Source: Hoeflea sp038900095 (GTDB taxonomy: Bacteria > Pseudomonadota > Alphaproteobacteria > Rhizobiales > Rhizobiaceae). Taken from it: a stretch of 64,000 bases of DNA. The stretch covers positions 41,543 through 105,542 of the forward strand of contig NZ_JBBMQQ010000013.1 of NCBI RefSeq assembly GCF_038900095.1, given 5' to 3'. Both the position numbers and the translations under genes were made by a program. Below the pieces are notes generated by a model, which ran no database searches, was not told where the DNA came from, and saw only the letters and a list, made by a program, of their open reading frames with translations. This document shows, piece by piece, positions 1 to 8,371 of this stretch (position 1 is its first letter; each line of letters starts with the position of its first letter).

Positions 1-1843
1 CATTGATCAGCGAGGCCCTGCGCACCGGCCGCACCAGCCAGGCGTTGGCGCCGTGGCCGGAATGGCTTTCCAGGTCGCGGCTGTCTTCCGGTGCGATCAC
101 CAGTGTGCGTTCGATCCCGGCCGGCAATTCCGTCGGTGCCGCCGCCAGCAGGCTGTCTGCACGGTCGGCAAGCCTGCGGTCGACCACGATGTCGCTGAGC
201 TCTGCACCGGAGCGGTACAGGCGGGTCAATGCCGCGATCATGCTGTCCGCGTCATCGGCGGATTCCGCGATGCCGCCGAGATCCCGGATGGTCCACAAAA
301 GCGCGGTCGAGACCGGGCCGCGCGGCGCGATCACCAGCACGGCGCGGTCGGCCAGCGGGCCGCGCACCGGCGGACCGTTTTCCGGGACCGCCAGTTCCTT
401 GACCGGCACGGTGAAGCGAAAGGTGCTGCCCTGGCCGGCTGCCGACGTCACGCCGATTTCCCCGCCGAGCGCCTCGACGATGCGGGCTGAAATGGATAGC
501 CCCAGGCCGGCCCCGCCATGCTTGCGGGTGGGGCCGTTGCTGGCGCGTTCGAATTCGCCGAAAATACGCGCCTGGTCGGCTTCCTTCAGCCCCGGGCCGG
601 TGTCGGAAACGATGAAGGCCAGTTGCCCGTCTTCGCGCGTCACCTCGATCAGCACGCCGCCGGTCTCGGTGAACTTGATGGCGTTGCCGACAAGGTTGAA
701 CAGCACCTGTCTCAACCGGCCGATATCGGAGGTGATCTCGCGCGGCGCCTCGGGTGCGATATGGACCGCGATCTCGATGCCTTTTTCATGGGCACGCGAG
801 GCCATCAGTTCCGAAACCCCATTGACCAAATCGTCGAGATTGCCCTTCTCATGCCGCAGGTGCAGCCGGCCCGCTTCGATCGACGTCACATCGAGCAGAT
901 CCTCGATCAGCGCCAGCAGCGCCATGCCGGATTCGCTCGCAGTCTTCAGATAGCTTGCCTGTTCCGGCGTTGTCTGGGTTTGCTCGAGCAGATGTGTCAT
1001 GCCGAGAATGCCGTTGAGCGGTGTGCGGATTTCATGGCTGACGGTGGCCAGGAAACGCGATTTGGCGTGGTTGGCAGCTTCCGCCTTCTCGCGCGAATCC
1101 ACCAGTTCGGCCTCGGTGCGTCTTGCAGCGGTGATGTTGCGGCCAATGCATTGCCGGGTCAGCGCGCCGGAGACGGGATCGCGGGCCGTGGTTTCGTGCC
1201 AGGTCCAGATCGTTTGTTCGCAGCCTTCGCCAAGCAGCAGCTCGGGCGCACCGCTGTCGGTGGCTTCCACCGGTTCGATGCCGGCCATGGCGAGCGTCAG
1301 GCCAACCGGATTGTCAAACCCTGTCGCCGATCTGAATGTTTCGTTGGCATAGATGATCTGGCCGTTGAGACCGCAGACAACCACCATGTCGCCCAAGGCA
1401 TCAAATAGGCTGGCAAGCTGGTCGGAAAACTCGCCCAGTTCCCATCGCCGGTCGATCTCGTGTTCGGAATACCCGCTCGTATGCGGTTTGGGATGTGCAG
1501 GGCCTGCCGCCGCCGGGCTGCGGAACGAACGCCGCAGCAGGGGGGCCGCCGCGAAGATGGCAATGCCTGCGACCGAGGCCATCAGCAGCGCCGGTGCGTT
1601 GAAGGCCACGGAGACCGCCGCCGCGGTCAGCGCGGTGGCAACCGCGAACAATGGCCGCGCGGCAGACAATGGCTGCGAGGCGGATTGAACAGAGCTCTCC
1701 TGTGCCCGCTCCCTGTCCACGAAAACGTCGGGAACCGGGTATCTCTCCACCGGATCGGCGTGCAGCGTGCCCGAAGGTGCCGCCGTCTGATCGCTCAGGG
1801 CTTGCTGGAGGGTTTGTTGAAGTCGAAGCGGTTCTGTCATCAT
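1..1843 (-). CDS. Hybrid sensor histidine kinase (membrane, PAS, HisKA, HATPase, receiver-like), 3' end off the window
   Basis: Reading the minus strand from the double ATG at 1843/1840 gives an uninterrupted frame to base 1 (614 codons), so the C-terminus lies outside the window. Residues about 60-105 hold two hydrophobic stretches. A PAS-like segment follows (about 130-230), then a HisKA box FLATVSHEIRTPLNG with phospho-acceptor His270, and an HATPase domain with N-box NLVGNAIKFTE, the DTGPGL motif and GAGLGLSIS. After the kinase core comes a receiver-like domain with an Asp in DIVVDRR but a weak VRPV where KP is usual, so it may be a pseudo-receiver; another receiver could follow beyond the edge. 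By family it autophosphorylates and starts a phosphorelay at the inner membrane. The signal is unknown and no cognate regulator gene is adjacent in the window. Confidence 0.88.
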   Translation of the reverse strand, partial: MMTEPLRLQQTLQQALSDQTAAPSGTLHADPVERYPVPDVFVDRERAQESSVQSASQPLSAARPLFAVATALTAAAVSVAFNAPALLMASVAGIAIFAAAPLLRRSFRSPAAAGPAHPKPHTSGYSEHEIDRRWELGEFSDQLASLFDALGDMVVVCGLNGQIIYANETFRSATGFDNPVGLTLAMAGIEPVEATDSGAPELLLGEGCEQTIWTWHETTARDPVSGALTRQCIGRNITAARRTEAELVDSREKAEAANHAKSRFLATVSHEIRTPLNGILGMTHLLEQTQTTPEQASYLKTASESGMALLALIEDLLDVTSIEAGRLHLRHEKGNLDDLVNGVSELMASRAHEKGIEIAVHIAPEAPREITSDIGRLRQVLFNLVGNAIKFTETGGVLIEVTREDGQLAFIVSDTGPGLKEADQARIFGEFERASNGPTRKHGGAGLGLSISARIVEALGGEIGVTSAAGQGSTFRFTVPVKELAVPENGPPVRGPLADRAVLVIAPRGPVSTALLWTIRDLGGIAESADDADSMIAALTRLYRSGAELSDIVVDRRLADRADSLLAAAPTELPAGIERTLVIAPEDSRDLESHSGHGANAWLVRPVRRASLIN

Positions 1844-1912
1844 GGACCCGTGATACCACGGGCCCCGTGAGCAAAGACTTCAGCGAAAATGTCAAATTTT
1901 AGCGATTGCGCA

Positions 1913-2911
1913 TCAGGCCTTTTTCAGGTCGACAACCACCCGTCCACGGACCTTGCCGTCGATGATCGAATGGGCCGCGTCGATGATGCCGTCAAAGCCG
2001 ATTTCGGTCGACAGCGCCTCGAGCTTGCCGAGATCGAGATCCGTGACCAGGCGCGACCAGGCTTCCTGTCTCAGCGCCAGCGGCGCCATGACGGAATCGA
2101 TGCCAAGCAGCGATACGCCGCGCAGGATGAACGGCGCCACCGATGTCGGCAGATCCATGCCCTGAGCCAGGCCGCAGGCAGTCACCGCACCGCCATAGGA
2201 GGTCATCGACAGGACGTTGGCCAGCGTGTGGCTGCCCACGGCATCCACCGCACCGGCCCAGCGCTCCTTGGCAAGCGGCTTGGCCGGACCCGAGAGTTCA
2301 TCGCGGTGGATGACTTCGGAAGCGCCCAGGCTTTTGAGGAAATCGGCTTCCTCGGTGCGCCCGGTCGAGGCGATGACTTCGTAGCCGAGCTTGCCCAGCA
2401 CGGCGATTGCCACGGTGCCGACGCCGCCATTGGCGCCGGTGACCACCACGGGACCACGTCCGGGGGTGATGCCGTGGCGCTCGAGCGCCATCACCGACAG
2501 CATGGCTGTGTAACCTGCAGTACCGATCGCCATCGCCGAGCGGCCATCCATGCCTTCGGGCATCGGGATCAGCCAATCGCCCTTCAGCCGCGCATAGGCG
2601 GCATAGGTGCCTGTGTGCACCTCGCCGACACCGAAGCCGTTGAGGATCACCTTGTCGCCGGCCTTGAAGCGTTCGTTTTCGGAGCTGACCACCGTGCCGG
2701 CACAGTCGATGCCCGGAACCATCGGCCAGCGCCGCACCACCGGTCCCTTGCCGGTGATCGCCAGGCCGTCCTTGTAGTTGACGGTGGTCCAATCGACCTC
2801 GACGACCACGTCGCCTTCCATCAGATCATCAAGGCCGAGCTCGGTTACATTGACCGACATAACCTTGTTTTCGTCACGGGTGAGCAGAATGCCCTTGAAA
2901 CGGTCTTGCAT
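1913..2911 (-). CDS. acuI: Acryloyl-CoA reductase-type medium-chain dehydrogenase (AcuI/YhdH family)
   Basis: A 332-residue zinc-independent MDR-superfamily oxidoreductase. The N-terminal GroES-like half carries TVNYKDGLAITGKGP and PGIDCAGTV, and the Rossmann half carries VTGANGGVGTVAIAVLGKLGYEV for NADPH binding. Length and motifs match AcuI/YhdH, which reduces acryloyl-CoA to propionyl-CoA and serves in 3-hydroxypropionate and DMSP-derived acrylate metabolism; substrate preference here is inferred. The ATG at 2911 has a strong GAGGAG ribosome-binding site 5 bases upstream. The gene follows lspA at 77 bp in the same direction and could be read with it. A generic quinone oxidoreductase role is the main alternative. 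Confidence 0.85.
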   Translation of the reverse strand: MQDRFKGILLTRDENKVMSVNVTELGLDDLMEGDVVVEVDWTTVNYKDGLAITGKGPVVRRWPMVPGIDCAGTVVSSENERFKAGDKVILNGFGVGEVHTGTYAAYARLKGDWLIPMPEGMDGRSAMAIGTAGYTAMLSVMALERHGITPGRGPVVVTGANGGVGTVAIAVLGKLGYEVIASTGRTEEADFLKSLGASEVIHRDELSGPAKPLAKERWAGAVDAVGSHTLANVLSMTSYGGAVTACGLAQGMDLPTSVAPFILRGVSLLGIDSVMAPLALRQEAWSRLVTDLDLGKLEALSTEIGFDGIIDAAHSIIDGKVRGRVVVDLKKA

Positions 2912-2988
2912 GGAAACTCCTCTACTGATGTTGATTCAGACTGGCCCGCCCGGCCCTCAAGATCAAGGGCCGCACGCGGGGTGGATTT

Positions 2989-3498
2989 TCAGGTTGGCTT
3001 TTTCCGCTCGTTCACGGTTGCAATCACCTCGTCGAGCACGATCAGGCCTGCACCGATGCTGATGAAGCTGTCGGCCAGGTTGAAGACCGCAAACGACCAG
3101 TTCTCGGTGTGAAACAGGATATAGTCGACCACATGGCCATAGACCGCCCGGTCGATCAGGTTGCCGAGCGCCCCGCCGATGATCAGCGCATAGCCCAGGT
3201 GGGCAATGCCGCGCCCTGCCGGTGTGCGCCACCACAGGTAAAGCACGAACACGATCACCAGCGCCGTCAGCGCCAGCAGCGCCGTATCGGGCAATCCGCC
3301 CAGCATCGAAAACGCGATCCCCTCGTTCCAGGTCCGGTAGAGCGCGAACATCGGCATTACCGGTACCAGTTCGTGAAACGGCAGCCGCGTTTCGACCAGC
3401 CACTTGATTCCCTGGTCCAGCGCCACGGCGCCGCCGACAAGCCAGGCCATGGGGATGATCCGGCTCAGCGCGGATGGTTTGGGCAGGCTCTGGTTCAT
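2989..3498 (-). CDS. lspA: Lipoprotein signal peptidase (signal peptidase II)
   Basis: A 169-residue inner-membrane aspartyl protease that removes the signal peptide from diacylglyceryl-prolipoproteins. Four membrane segments are visible. The family motifs are present: TWNEGIAFSML, GGALGNLIDR (first catalytic Asp) and FNLADSFISIGA (second catalytic Asp). The length is typical. Its ATG overlaps the stop of the upstream SpoU-type methyltransferase gene by 4 bases, implying translational coupling in a three-gene minus-strand operon (methyltransferase, SpoU, lspA). A lipoprotein substrate candidate in this window is the alpha/beta hydrolase at 44381-45715. Confidence 0.96.
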   Translation of the reverse strand: MNQSLPKPSALSRIIPMAWLVGGAVALDQGIKWLVETRLPFHELVPVMPMFALYRTWNEGIAFSMLGGLPDTALLALTALVIVFVLYLWWRTPAGRGIAHLGYALIIGGALGNLIDRAVYGHVVDYILFHTENWSFAVFNLADSFISIGAGLIVLDEVIATVNERKKPT

Positions 3499-4361
3499 GC
3501 GCCGGGCTCGCCAAGTTCGAGCAGGTGCCTGCGCGCCTCGAACAGCATCACCCCGGTGGCAATCGCCAGGTTGAGCGAATCCGCCCGGCCGGTCTGCGGG
3601 ATGCGGGCAAGCTTGCCACAGGCCTTGGCCAGCGTATCGGGCAGGCCTTGTTGCTCATTGCCCATCAGCAGCACCACCGGCTGGCCCTTGTAGCCGATGG
3701 TCCGGTAGTCGACGCTGCCCTTGAGGTGACTGCCAACCACCAGCGCGGAGGATTTCTTCGACCAGCTCAGGAACTCGGATTCCGTGGCCCGCACCAGAGG
3801 AACCGCGAACACCGATCCCATGGTGGCGCGCACGGTTTCCATCGAGAACGGATCGACCGTTTCGCCGATCAGGATCACGCCAGATGCGCCGGCAGCGTCG
3901 GCAGTGCGGATGATGGTGCCCAGGTTGCCCGGATCGCGGACCCGGTCGAGCGCAATCCAGGTGTCGTCCCTGGTCGGCGTTATGCCGCCAAGCGGCGCCA
4001 GTTTCTGGTCGAAGACCGCAATAACCGCCTGCGGATTGTCACGCCGCGTGATCGCGGTCAGCACCTTTTCGCTGACTTCCAGCACCAGCCCTCCACGTGC
4101 CACCGTCAGCGCCGCGATCTTCTCGACCTGTTCCTTGCCGCGCTGGTTCTTGGCGTAGATCAGCGTCCGGATGGCCCAGCCGAGGTCGATTGCGTCGATC
4201 ACCAGCTTCAGCCCTTCGGCGAGAAACGTACCGGTCTCGTCGCGGTGCTTCTTCATCGACAGCGCGCGGATGTCCTTGATCACCGGATTGGAAAGGCTGG
4301 TGATCTCCTTGACCTGTCCGACCCTTGCCGTGCCGCTTCCCGGATTGTTGTCGTCACTCAT
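3495..4361 (-). CDS. TrmH/SpoU-family RNA 2'-O-methyltransferase
   Basis: The 288-residue product has the N-terminal substrate-binding module of SpoU enzymes (start MSDDNN, with NPVIKDIRAL and FLAEGLKLV) followed by a SPOUT trefoil-knot domain with motif 1 RVRDPGNLGTIIRTADAAG, motif 2 LLMGNEQQGL and motif 3 LNLAIATGVMLFEARR. These use S-adenosylmethionine to 2'-O-methylate rRNA or tRNA; the exact target cannot be told. I chose the ATG at 4361, which forms a 4-base ATGA overlap with the upstream methyltransferase stop, over a longer in-frame start at 4406 that would overlap it by 49 bases. The stop overlaps the lspA start in the same way. Confidence 0.93.
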   Translation of the reverse strand: MSDDNNPGSGTARVGQVKEITSLSNPVIKDIRALSMKKHRDETGTFLAEGLKLVIDAIDLGWAIRTLIYAKNQRGKEQVEKIAALTVARGGLVLEVSEKVLTAITRRDNPQAVIAVFDQKLAPLGGITPTRDDTWIALDRVRDPGNLGTIIRTADAAGASGVILIGETVDPFSMETVRATMGSVFAVPLVRATESEFLSWSKKSSALVVGSHLKGSVDYRTIGYKGQPVVLLMGNEQQGLPDTLAKACGKLARIPQTGRADSLNLAIATGVMLFEARRHLLELGEPGA

Positions 4362-5620
4362 TTCGGCAGCCACCTGGAATAAAGCGAGGTCGACAGCGCC
4401 CGGCACTCGTCAGGGTCGGGCTTGCCGCTCTCGCGGATGATCAGTTCGCCCGATTCCACCCGGCCGCCGGCGCCGCGCATGGTTTCGCGCATCAATTCGT
4501 GCGTTGCGTAGAACGAGGCCCGGATCGAGTAGGCGGTCAGCACCAGCCCGACCGGCTTGTCGCTCATCAATTCGCGGCAGATGTCGAGCATCAGCGGCAG
4601 ATGCTCGAACAGATGCCAGACTTCGCCATTCGGCCCGCGGCCGAATTTCGGCGGATCGGTGAGGATGATGTCGTATGTGTTGCCGCGGCGTTCCTCGCGC
4701 GCGATGAATTTCATCGCATCCTCGCAAATCCAGCGGATCGGCTTGTCATCAAGCCGCGCCAGTGCCTGGTTTTCCCGCGCCCAGCCGATCGCCTTTTTCG
4801 AAGCGTCGACATGGGTGACCTCGGCCCCGGCCTTGGCCGCGACCAGCGAGGCAACCCCGGTATAGCCGAACAGGTTGAGCACCTTCAGCGGTCGTCGGGC
4901 CTCGGTGATCCGGTCTGCCATCCAGCGCCAGTGGGCAATCTGCTCGGGAAACACCCCGACATGCCTGAACGAGGTCAGCCGGCCATGAAAATCGACGCCG
5001 AGCAGCTTCATCGGCCAGGTTTCGCCCAAGGGCACGGCTGGAAACGCCCAGCGGCCGATGCCATCCTCGTCGGTATCGCCGGTGAACACCGCGTCCGCCT
5101 TGTTCCATTCCGAATCCGGCAATCCGCGGCCCCACAGCGCCTGCGCTTCCGGACGCACGATGCGCAGGCTGCCATATTGCTCGAGCTTCTCGCCCTGGCC
5201 GGCCTCGTTCAGCCCCATGTCGAGAAGCTGGTAGCCATCCTCGTTTCCGGTCTCCAGGATCAGCGGCGCGGTCTGTTGCGGCAGCGCGCCGTGGCGCCTG
5301 TTGAGCGGCCTGAGCGGCGTTTGCGGCTGCGCCTCGGCCTTGCGGTCCGGCGTCTGCCGGTCAGCAGGTTTTCTGTCGGATCTCGTGTGCTTGTCCGCAT
5401 GCGGTCCGGCATGGGCCGGCTTTGCCCTTGGCTTGCCGTCCCTGGGCCTGTCATCACGAGGCTTGCCACTTCCGGGCCTGCCGGCCTTCGGCCTGGCTTC
5501 TCCGGGCTTGGTGGAGCCGCCGCGTCGTGGCTTTTGGGTGCGCTTGTCCGCCAAAGTCCGAAATGTCCAGTTTATGTGCGTGGTCAGGTTCCCGGCGGAG
5601 CCGTGACCCGGCGATTTCAT
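4358..5620 (-). CDS. Class I SAM-dependent methyltransferase (RlmI/RlmK-like) with basic linker
   Basis: The C-terminal half (about 300 residues) is a Rossmann methyltransferase with VLNLFGYTGVASL for SAM binding and the DPPKFGRG tetrapeptide typical of N- or C5-directed RNA methyltransferases such as RlmI/RlmK, so an rRNA target is likely but unproven. The first roughly 100 residues are a low-complexity Lys/Arg/Pro/Gly-rich stretch, probably disordered and RNA-contacting. The start is uncertain: the ATG at 5620 is chosen, but the frame stays open to 5677 (ATG) and 5695 (TTG), and the latter would run into the ribosome-binding site of the divergent CoxG-family gene. It is first in an overlapping operon with the SpoU methyltransferase and lspA. 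Confidence 0.87.
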   Translation of the reverse strand: MKSPGHGSAGNLTTHINWTFRTLADKRTQKPRRGGSTKPGEARPKAGRPGSGKPRDDRPRDGKPRAKPAHAGPHADKHTRSDRKPADRQTPDRKAEAQPQTPLRPLNRRHGALPQQTAPLILETGNEDGYQLLDMGLNEAGQGEKLEQYGSLRIVRPEAQALWGRGLPDSEWNKADAVFTGDTDEDGIGRWAFPAVPLGETWPMKLLGVDFHGRLTSFRHVGVFPEQIAHWRWMADRITEARRPLKVLNLFGYTGVASLVAAKAGAEVTHVDASKKAIGWARENQALARLDDKPIRWICEDAMKFIAREERRGNTYDIILTDPPKFGRGPNGEVWHLFEHLPLMLDICRELMSDKPVGLVLTAYSIRASFYATHELMRETMRGAGGRVESGELIIRESGKPDPDECRALSTSLYSRWLPK

Positions 5621-5710
5621 GAGAGATTGGACATAGCAATCCGATATGCACTTGGCAAAGCCGTTTTCGCTTTGCATAGATAGGGCAGCATTCAAGGAGG
5701 AACGTATCCA

Positions 5711-6166
5711 ATGGAAATGAACGGCGAAGAACGCATTGCTGCTCCGCGTCAGCTTGTCTGGGAGGCACTCAATGATCCTGACGTGCTGCGCGAATGCATT
5801 CCGGGCTGCCAGGAATTGGAGAAAAGCTCCGACACGGAAATGTCGGCGACCGTGAAGATCAAGATCGGCCCGGTTTCGGCCAAGTTTTCCGGAGAAGTGA
5901 CGCTCGAAAACATCAATGCGCCCGAGAGTTACACCATCGCCGGCGAAGGCAAGGGCGGCATCGCCGGTTTCGCCAAGGGCGGTGCCGATGTGAAGCTCGT
6001 CGAGGATGGCGCCGAAACCGTGCTGAGCTACGTTGTCAACGCGCAGGTCGGCGGCAAGATCGCCCAGCTCGGCTCCCGTCTGATCGATTCAACCTCGAAG
6101 AAACTCGCCGGCCAGTTTTTCACCAAGTTCAACGAGGTGGTCAGCGCCAAGGCCGCCGGGGTGTAA
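5711..6166 (+). CDS. CoxG-family SRPBCC protein
   Basis: A 151-residue single-domain protein matching carbon monoxide dehydrogenase subunit G (CoxG): N-terminal MNGEERIAAPRQLVWEALNDPDVLRECIPGCQ, then KIKIGPVSAKFSGEVT and a C-terminal helix GSRLIDSTSKKLAGQFF. CoxG-type proteins have a START/SRPBCC ligand-binding fold and are associated with maturation or membrane anchoring of molybdenum hydroxylases. No cox structural genes are visible, so the partner is unknown. The ATG at 5711 has an AGGAGG site at 5695-5700. It is monocistronic and divergent from the methyltransferase operon. Confidence 0.9.
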   Translation: MEMNGEERIAAPRQLVWEALNDPDVLRECIPGCQELEKSSDTEMSATVKIKIGPVSAKFSGEVTLENINAPESYTIAGEGKGGIAGFAKGGADVKLVEDGAETVLSYVVNAQVGGKIAQLGSRLIDSTSKKLAGQFFTKFNEVVSAKAAGV

Positions 6167-6291
6167 GGGCAGGGCGCCGCGGGGATGAAATGAAGCGGAG
6201 GCGCGTGGTAGATGTGGTTGCCATCGGAGAGCTGAGGTTCGGGATCTGCATGTCATGCAGCCTTGGGGGACTGCTCTAAGGTCAGGTTGCC

Positions 6292-6858
6292 CTAACATCG
6301 GGAGTTGGGAGAGTGCAGCCGGCCTTGGTGTTTCGCAGCAACGCGCCACAACTTCTTTCTGATTCCGGCGGGCTCAAGATGTCGGTAGGCACCGCCCGAG
6401 AATTTTGCCCAATCCAGCGCCAGCCCCTGTTCGACCAAAGCTGCCGAAAGGTCAGTGCCGTCCGGAAGGAAGCATTTTGCAACGATACGATCATAACTTT
6501 CTCCCTCCTGCACCTCGGCAGTAATCACCTTGCCTTTGCACAAGGCGATCATCGCAAATTTGGCGGATTTCCCCCAGGGCTGATCAAGTTCCGGGGCGTC
6601 AATTCCTGCTAAACGAATGCGGGTGTTGCGAATTACAATCGTGTCACCGTCAATGACGTAGCACTTGCCTTGCAAGACCTTTGTGCAGAGATTGTTGCTC
6701 GGCACCTTCTGTTCTCTGGAAGTCCAGGAACCTTCAAATCGCCAACCAGAGTACTGGTTTCGTGGTCTTCGGCGCGGAGTACGTGGTGGCCTTGGTGGTG
6801 TAAAAAAGAAACGAAGAAATGCTCTGAAGATGCGCACTGTTAGATATCCTGATCGCAT
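6292..6858 (-). CDS. Staphylococcal-nuclease-like (thermonuclease) protein
   Basis: The 188-residue frame has an SNase OB-fold domain in residues about 62-175: VIDGDTIVIRNTRIRLAGIDAPELDQPWG, with the catalytic triad equivalents Arg82, Glu90 and Arg124 (YDRIVAKC) and Ca-ligand Asp positions. The family cleaves DNA and RNA, usually after export. The N-terminus is odd: a short Phe-rich hydrophobic patch followed by a Pro/Arg-rich run, which is not a clean signal peptide, so the true start could lie further in. Base composition is less GC-rich than its neighbours and the flanks are non-coding, suggesting an accessory insertion between core genes. Confidence 0.8.
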   Translation of the reverse strand: MRSGYLTVRIFRAFLRFFFTPPRPPRTPRRRPRNQYSGWRFEGSWTSREQKVPSNNLCTKVLQGKCYVIDGDTIVIRNTRIRLAGIDAPELDQPWGKSAKFAMIALCKGKVITAEVQEGESYDRIVAKCFLPDGTDLSAALVEQGLALDWAKFSGGAYRHLEPAGIRKKLWRVAAKHQGRLHSPNSRC

Positions 6859-7028
6859 GCTCTAACGTTTCCAGCCCGCAAGGATGGAGCTGGTTTTGTT
6901 GCAGGATATTTGCCGAATATATGCTTCGCGGCAACGCCCAAAACTGCGGATAGACTGAGCAGCAACCAAATTTGAGGTTGATTACCTCTCGGCGGGAGGC
7001 CGCATGGCGTTCCAACCCGGCTTCCCGC

Positions 7029-7439
7029 TCAGTGATCCGTCTCGCATAAACTGTGATCCGCCAGCGTCTCGATCACCGCGCAATGGGCTACGGTGTTCGC
7101 ATCACAATCTGAAATACGTTTCAACTCCCGTTCCAGACGCCTGAGCTTGGCAATTCTTGCCCGGACATCCTCGAGCCGGCGTGCCGCCAGGTTGTGCGCA
7201 TCGTGGCACGGTTTTTCGGGGTGCTGGCTGAGCTCCAGCAAGCCTTTGATATCCTCGATCGAAAAACCCAGGGCGCGGGAGTGGCGGATGAACGAAAGGC
7301 GTTTCAGCCCGTCTTGCGAATAGCGGCGCTGGTTGCCGCCGGAGCGTTCCGGCGCATCAATCAATCCCATTTGCTCGTAGTAGCGAATGGTCGGGATTTT
7401 CACGCCGGTGCGTTTGGAAAGCTCGCCGATGGAAAACAT
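7029..7439 (-). CDS. MerR-family metal-responsive regulator (ZntR/CadR-like)
   Basis: A 136-residue regulator starting MFSIGELSKRTG, with the MerR winged-helix DNA-binding domain (PTIRYYEQMGLI, NQRRYSQDGLKRLSFIR), a dimerisation coiled coil, and a Cys/His-rich C-terminus with single Cys residues in PCHDAH, SDCDAN, AHCAVIE and HSLCETDH. That pattern suits Zn/Cd/Pb/Co sensing more than the Cu-sensing CueR type. The ATG at 7439 has AGAGG upstream; a GTG nine bases further upstream is possible. It is divergent from the cation-efflux gene, and the 26-bp palindrome between them lies in a 19-bp promoter spacer, so it probably activates that gene by the classic MerR untwisting mechanism. Confidence 0.92.
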   Translation of the reverse strand: MFSIGELSKRTGVKIPTIRYYEQMGLIDAPERSGGNQRRYSQDGLKRLSFIRHSRALGFSIEDIKGLLELSQHPEKPCHDAHNLAARRLEDVRARIAKLRRLERELKRISDCDANTVAHCAVIETLADHSLCETDH

Positions 7440-7447
7440 CGAAAACA

Positions 7448-7482
7448 CCTCTTGAAGCTATAGCTGCTAGAGGGATTATATT
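7448..7482 (+). promoter_or_regulatory. MerR-type operator/promoter of the cation-efflux gene
   Basis: A near-perfect 26-bp palindrome occupies 7448-7473: arms CCTCT and AGAGG around a perfect AGCTATAGCT centre, with only two mismatched pairs. It overlaps a -35 element TTGAAG (7452-7457) and ends just before a -10 TATATT (7477-7482), giving a 19-bp spacer. An over-long 19-bp spacer holding the dyad is the hallmark of MerR-activated promoters. It reads towards the efflux gene at 7513. The promoter call is by eye, but the fit of dyad, spacing and flanking genes is good. Confidence 0.85.
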
Positions 7483-7512
7483 TCCTGCCGACTGTAAGGC
7501 AAGGAACATGAA

Positions 7513-8217
7513 ATGACAGACAGCCCCTCATTGGACGTCCCCGCATGCGGCACGGAAACCCAAGCCTGTGGATGCTCCGGAAACCCCCGGTTTGACGGCA
7601 TGGATGCTTCCTACAAACGCGTCTTGTGGACGGTGATCCTCATCAACGCCGCCATGTTCCTTGTCGAAATGTCGGCGGGCAAACTGGCGGGTTCTCAAGC
7701 CTTGCAGGCCGATGCGCTCGATTTTCTCGGAGATGCGCTCACCTATGGTCTAAGCCTCGCCGTGATCGGCATGAGCATCAAGGTCCGCTCCACCGCCGCA
7801 CTGTTGAAGGGCGTCAGCCTGCTGGCGATGGGCCTGTGGGTGTTCGGGTCTACCGTCTACCAGATCCTCATTCTCGGCGTGCCCCGGGCCGAGATCATGG
7901 GCTCGATCGGCCTGCTGGCGCTGGCAGCAAATCTGGCCAGCGTGTTCTTGCTGATGCGCTACAAGGATGGTGATGCCAACGTGCGCTCGGTCTGGCTCTG
8001 CTCGCGCAACGATGCCATTGGCAACGTCGCCGTCATGATCGCAAGTGCGGCTGTCTGGCTCACCGCATCGGCATGGCCCGACCTCATCGTCGCCCTCATG
8101 ATGGCCGGCCTGTTCCTGCGCTCGGCCCAGCTCATTCTCGTGCAGGCCTGGAAGGAATACCGCTCCGGCGAGGATCCGGGCGCATTGCAGAGCCACGGAC
8201 ACGAGCATGTCCACTGA
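7513..8217 (+). CDS. Cation diffusion facilitator family metal efflux transporter
   Basis: A 234-residue inner-membrane protein with five or six hydrophobic segments. The metal-site helix ALQADALDFLGDALTYG and the second site helix CSRNDAIGNVAVM place it in the CDF superfamily. A Cys-containing N-terminus (ACGTETQACGCSG) and a His-rich tail (HGHEHVH) probably bind metal. It is shorter than CzcD-type proteins and appears to lack the large cytoplasmic C-terminal domain. By family it exports a divalent cation (Zn, Co, Cd, Ni) in exchange for protons. The divergent MerR gene and the operator between them point to metal-induced expression. Confidence 0.88.
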   Translation: MTDSPSLDVPACGTETQACGCSGNPRFDGMDASYKRVLWTVILINAAMFLVEMSAGKLAGSQALQADALDFLGDALTYGLSLAVIGMSIKVRSTAALLKGVSLLAMGLWVFGSTVYQILILGVPRAEIMGSIGLLALAANLASVFLLMRYKDGDANVRSVWLCSRNDAIGNVAVMIASAAVWLTASAWPDLIVALMMAGLFLRSAQLILVQAWKEYRSGEDPGALQSHGHEHVH

Positions 8218-8371
8218 TTTGGAAAGCAAAGCCTGTTCTCGTCAAGGCCAAGGATGAGGCGGGGTGAACGGCCGGTAACAGGGCGTATCCGCATATGAAC
8301 ACAAGCCGTTGCAAAACACGCGTTCTGCAACGGCTCTTGCGGCCATGTTCGGGATTGCTCGCGATTGCGAT

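Noticed and set aside
1401..1895. Minus-strand 164-codon frame at the start of the sensor kinase
   Set aside because: Another minus-strand frame over the same bases gives a continuous kinase with PAS, HisKA and HATPase motifs.
1889..3112. Plus-strand frame of 407 codons over the acuI-type gene
   Set aside because: The opposite strand encodes an unmistakable MDR oxidoreductase; this translation resembles nothing.
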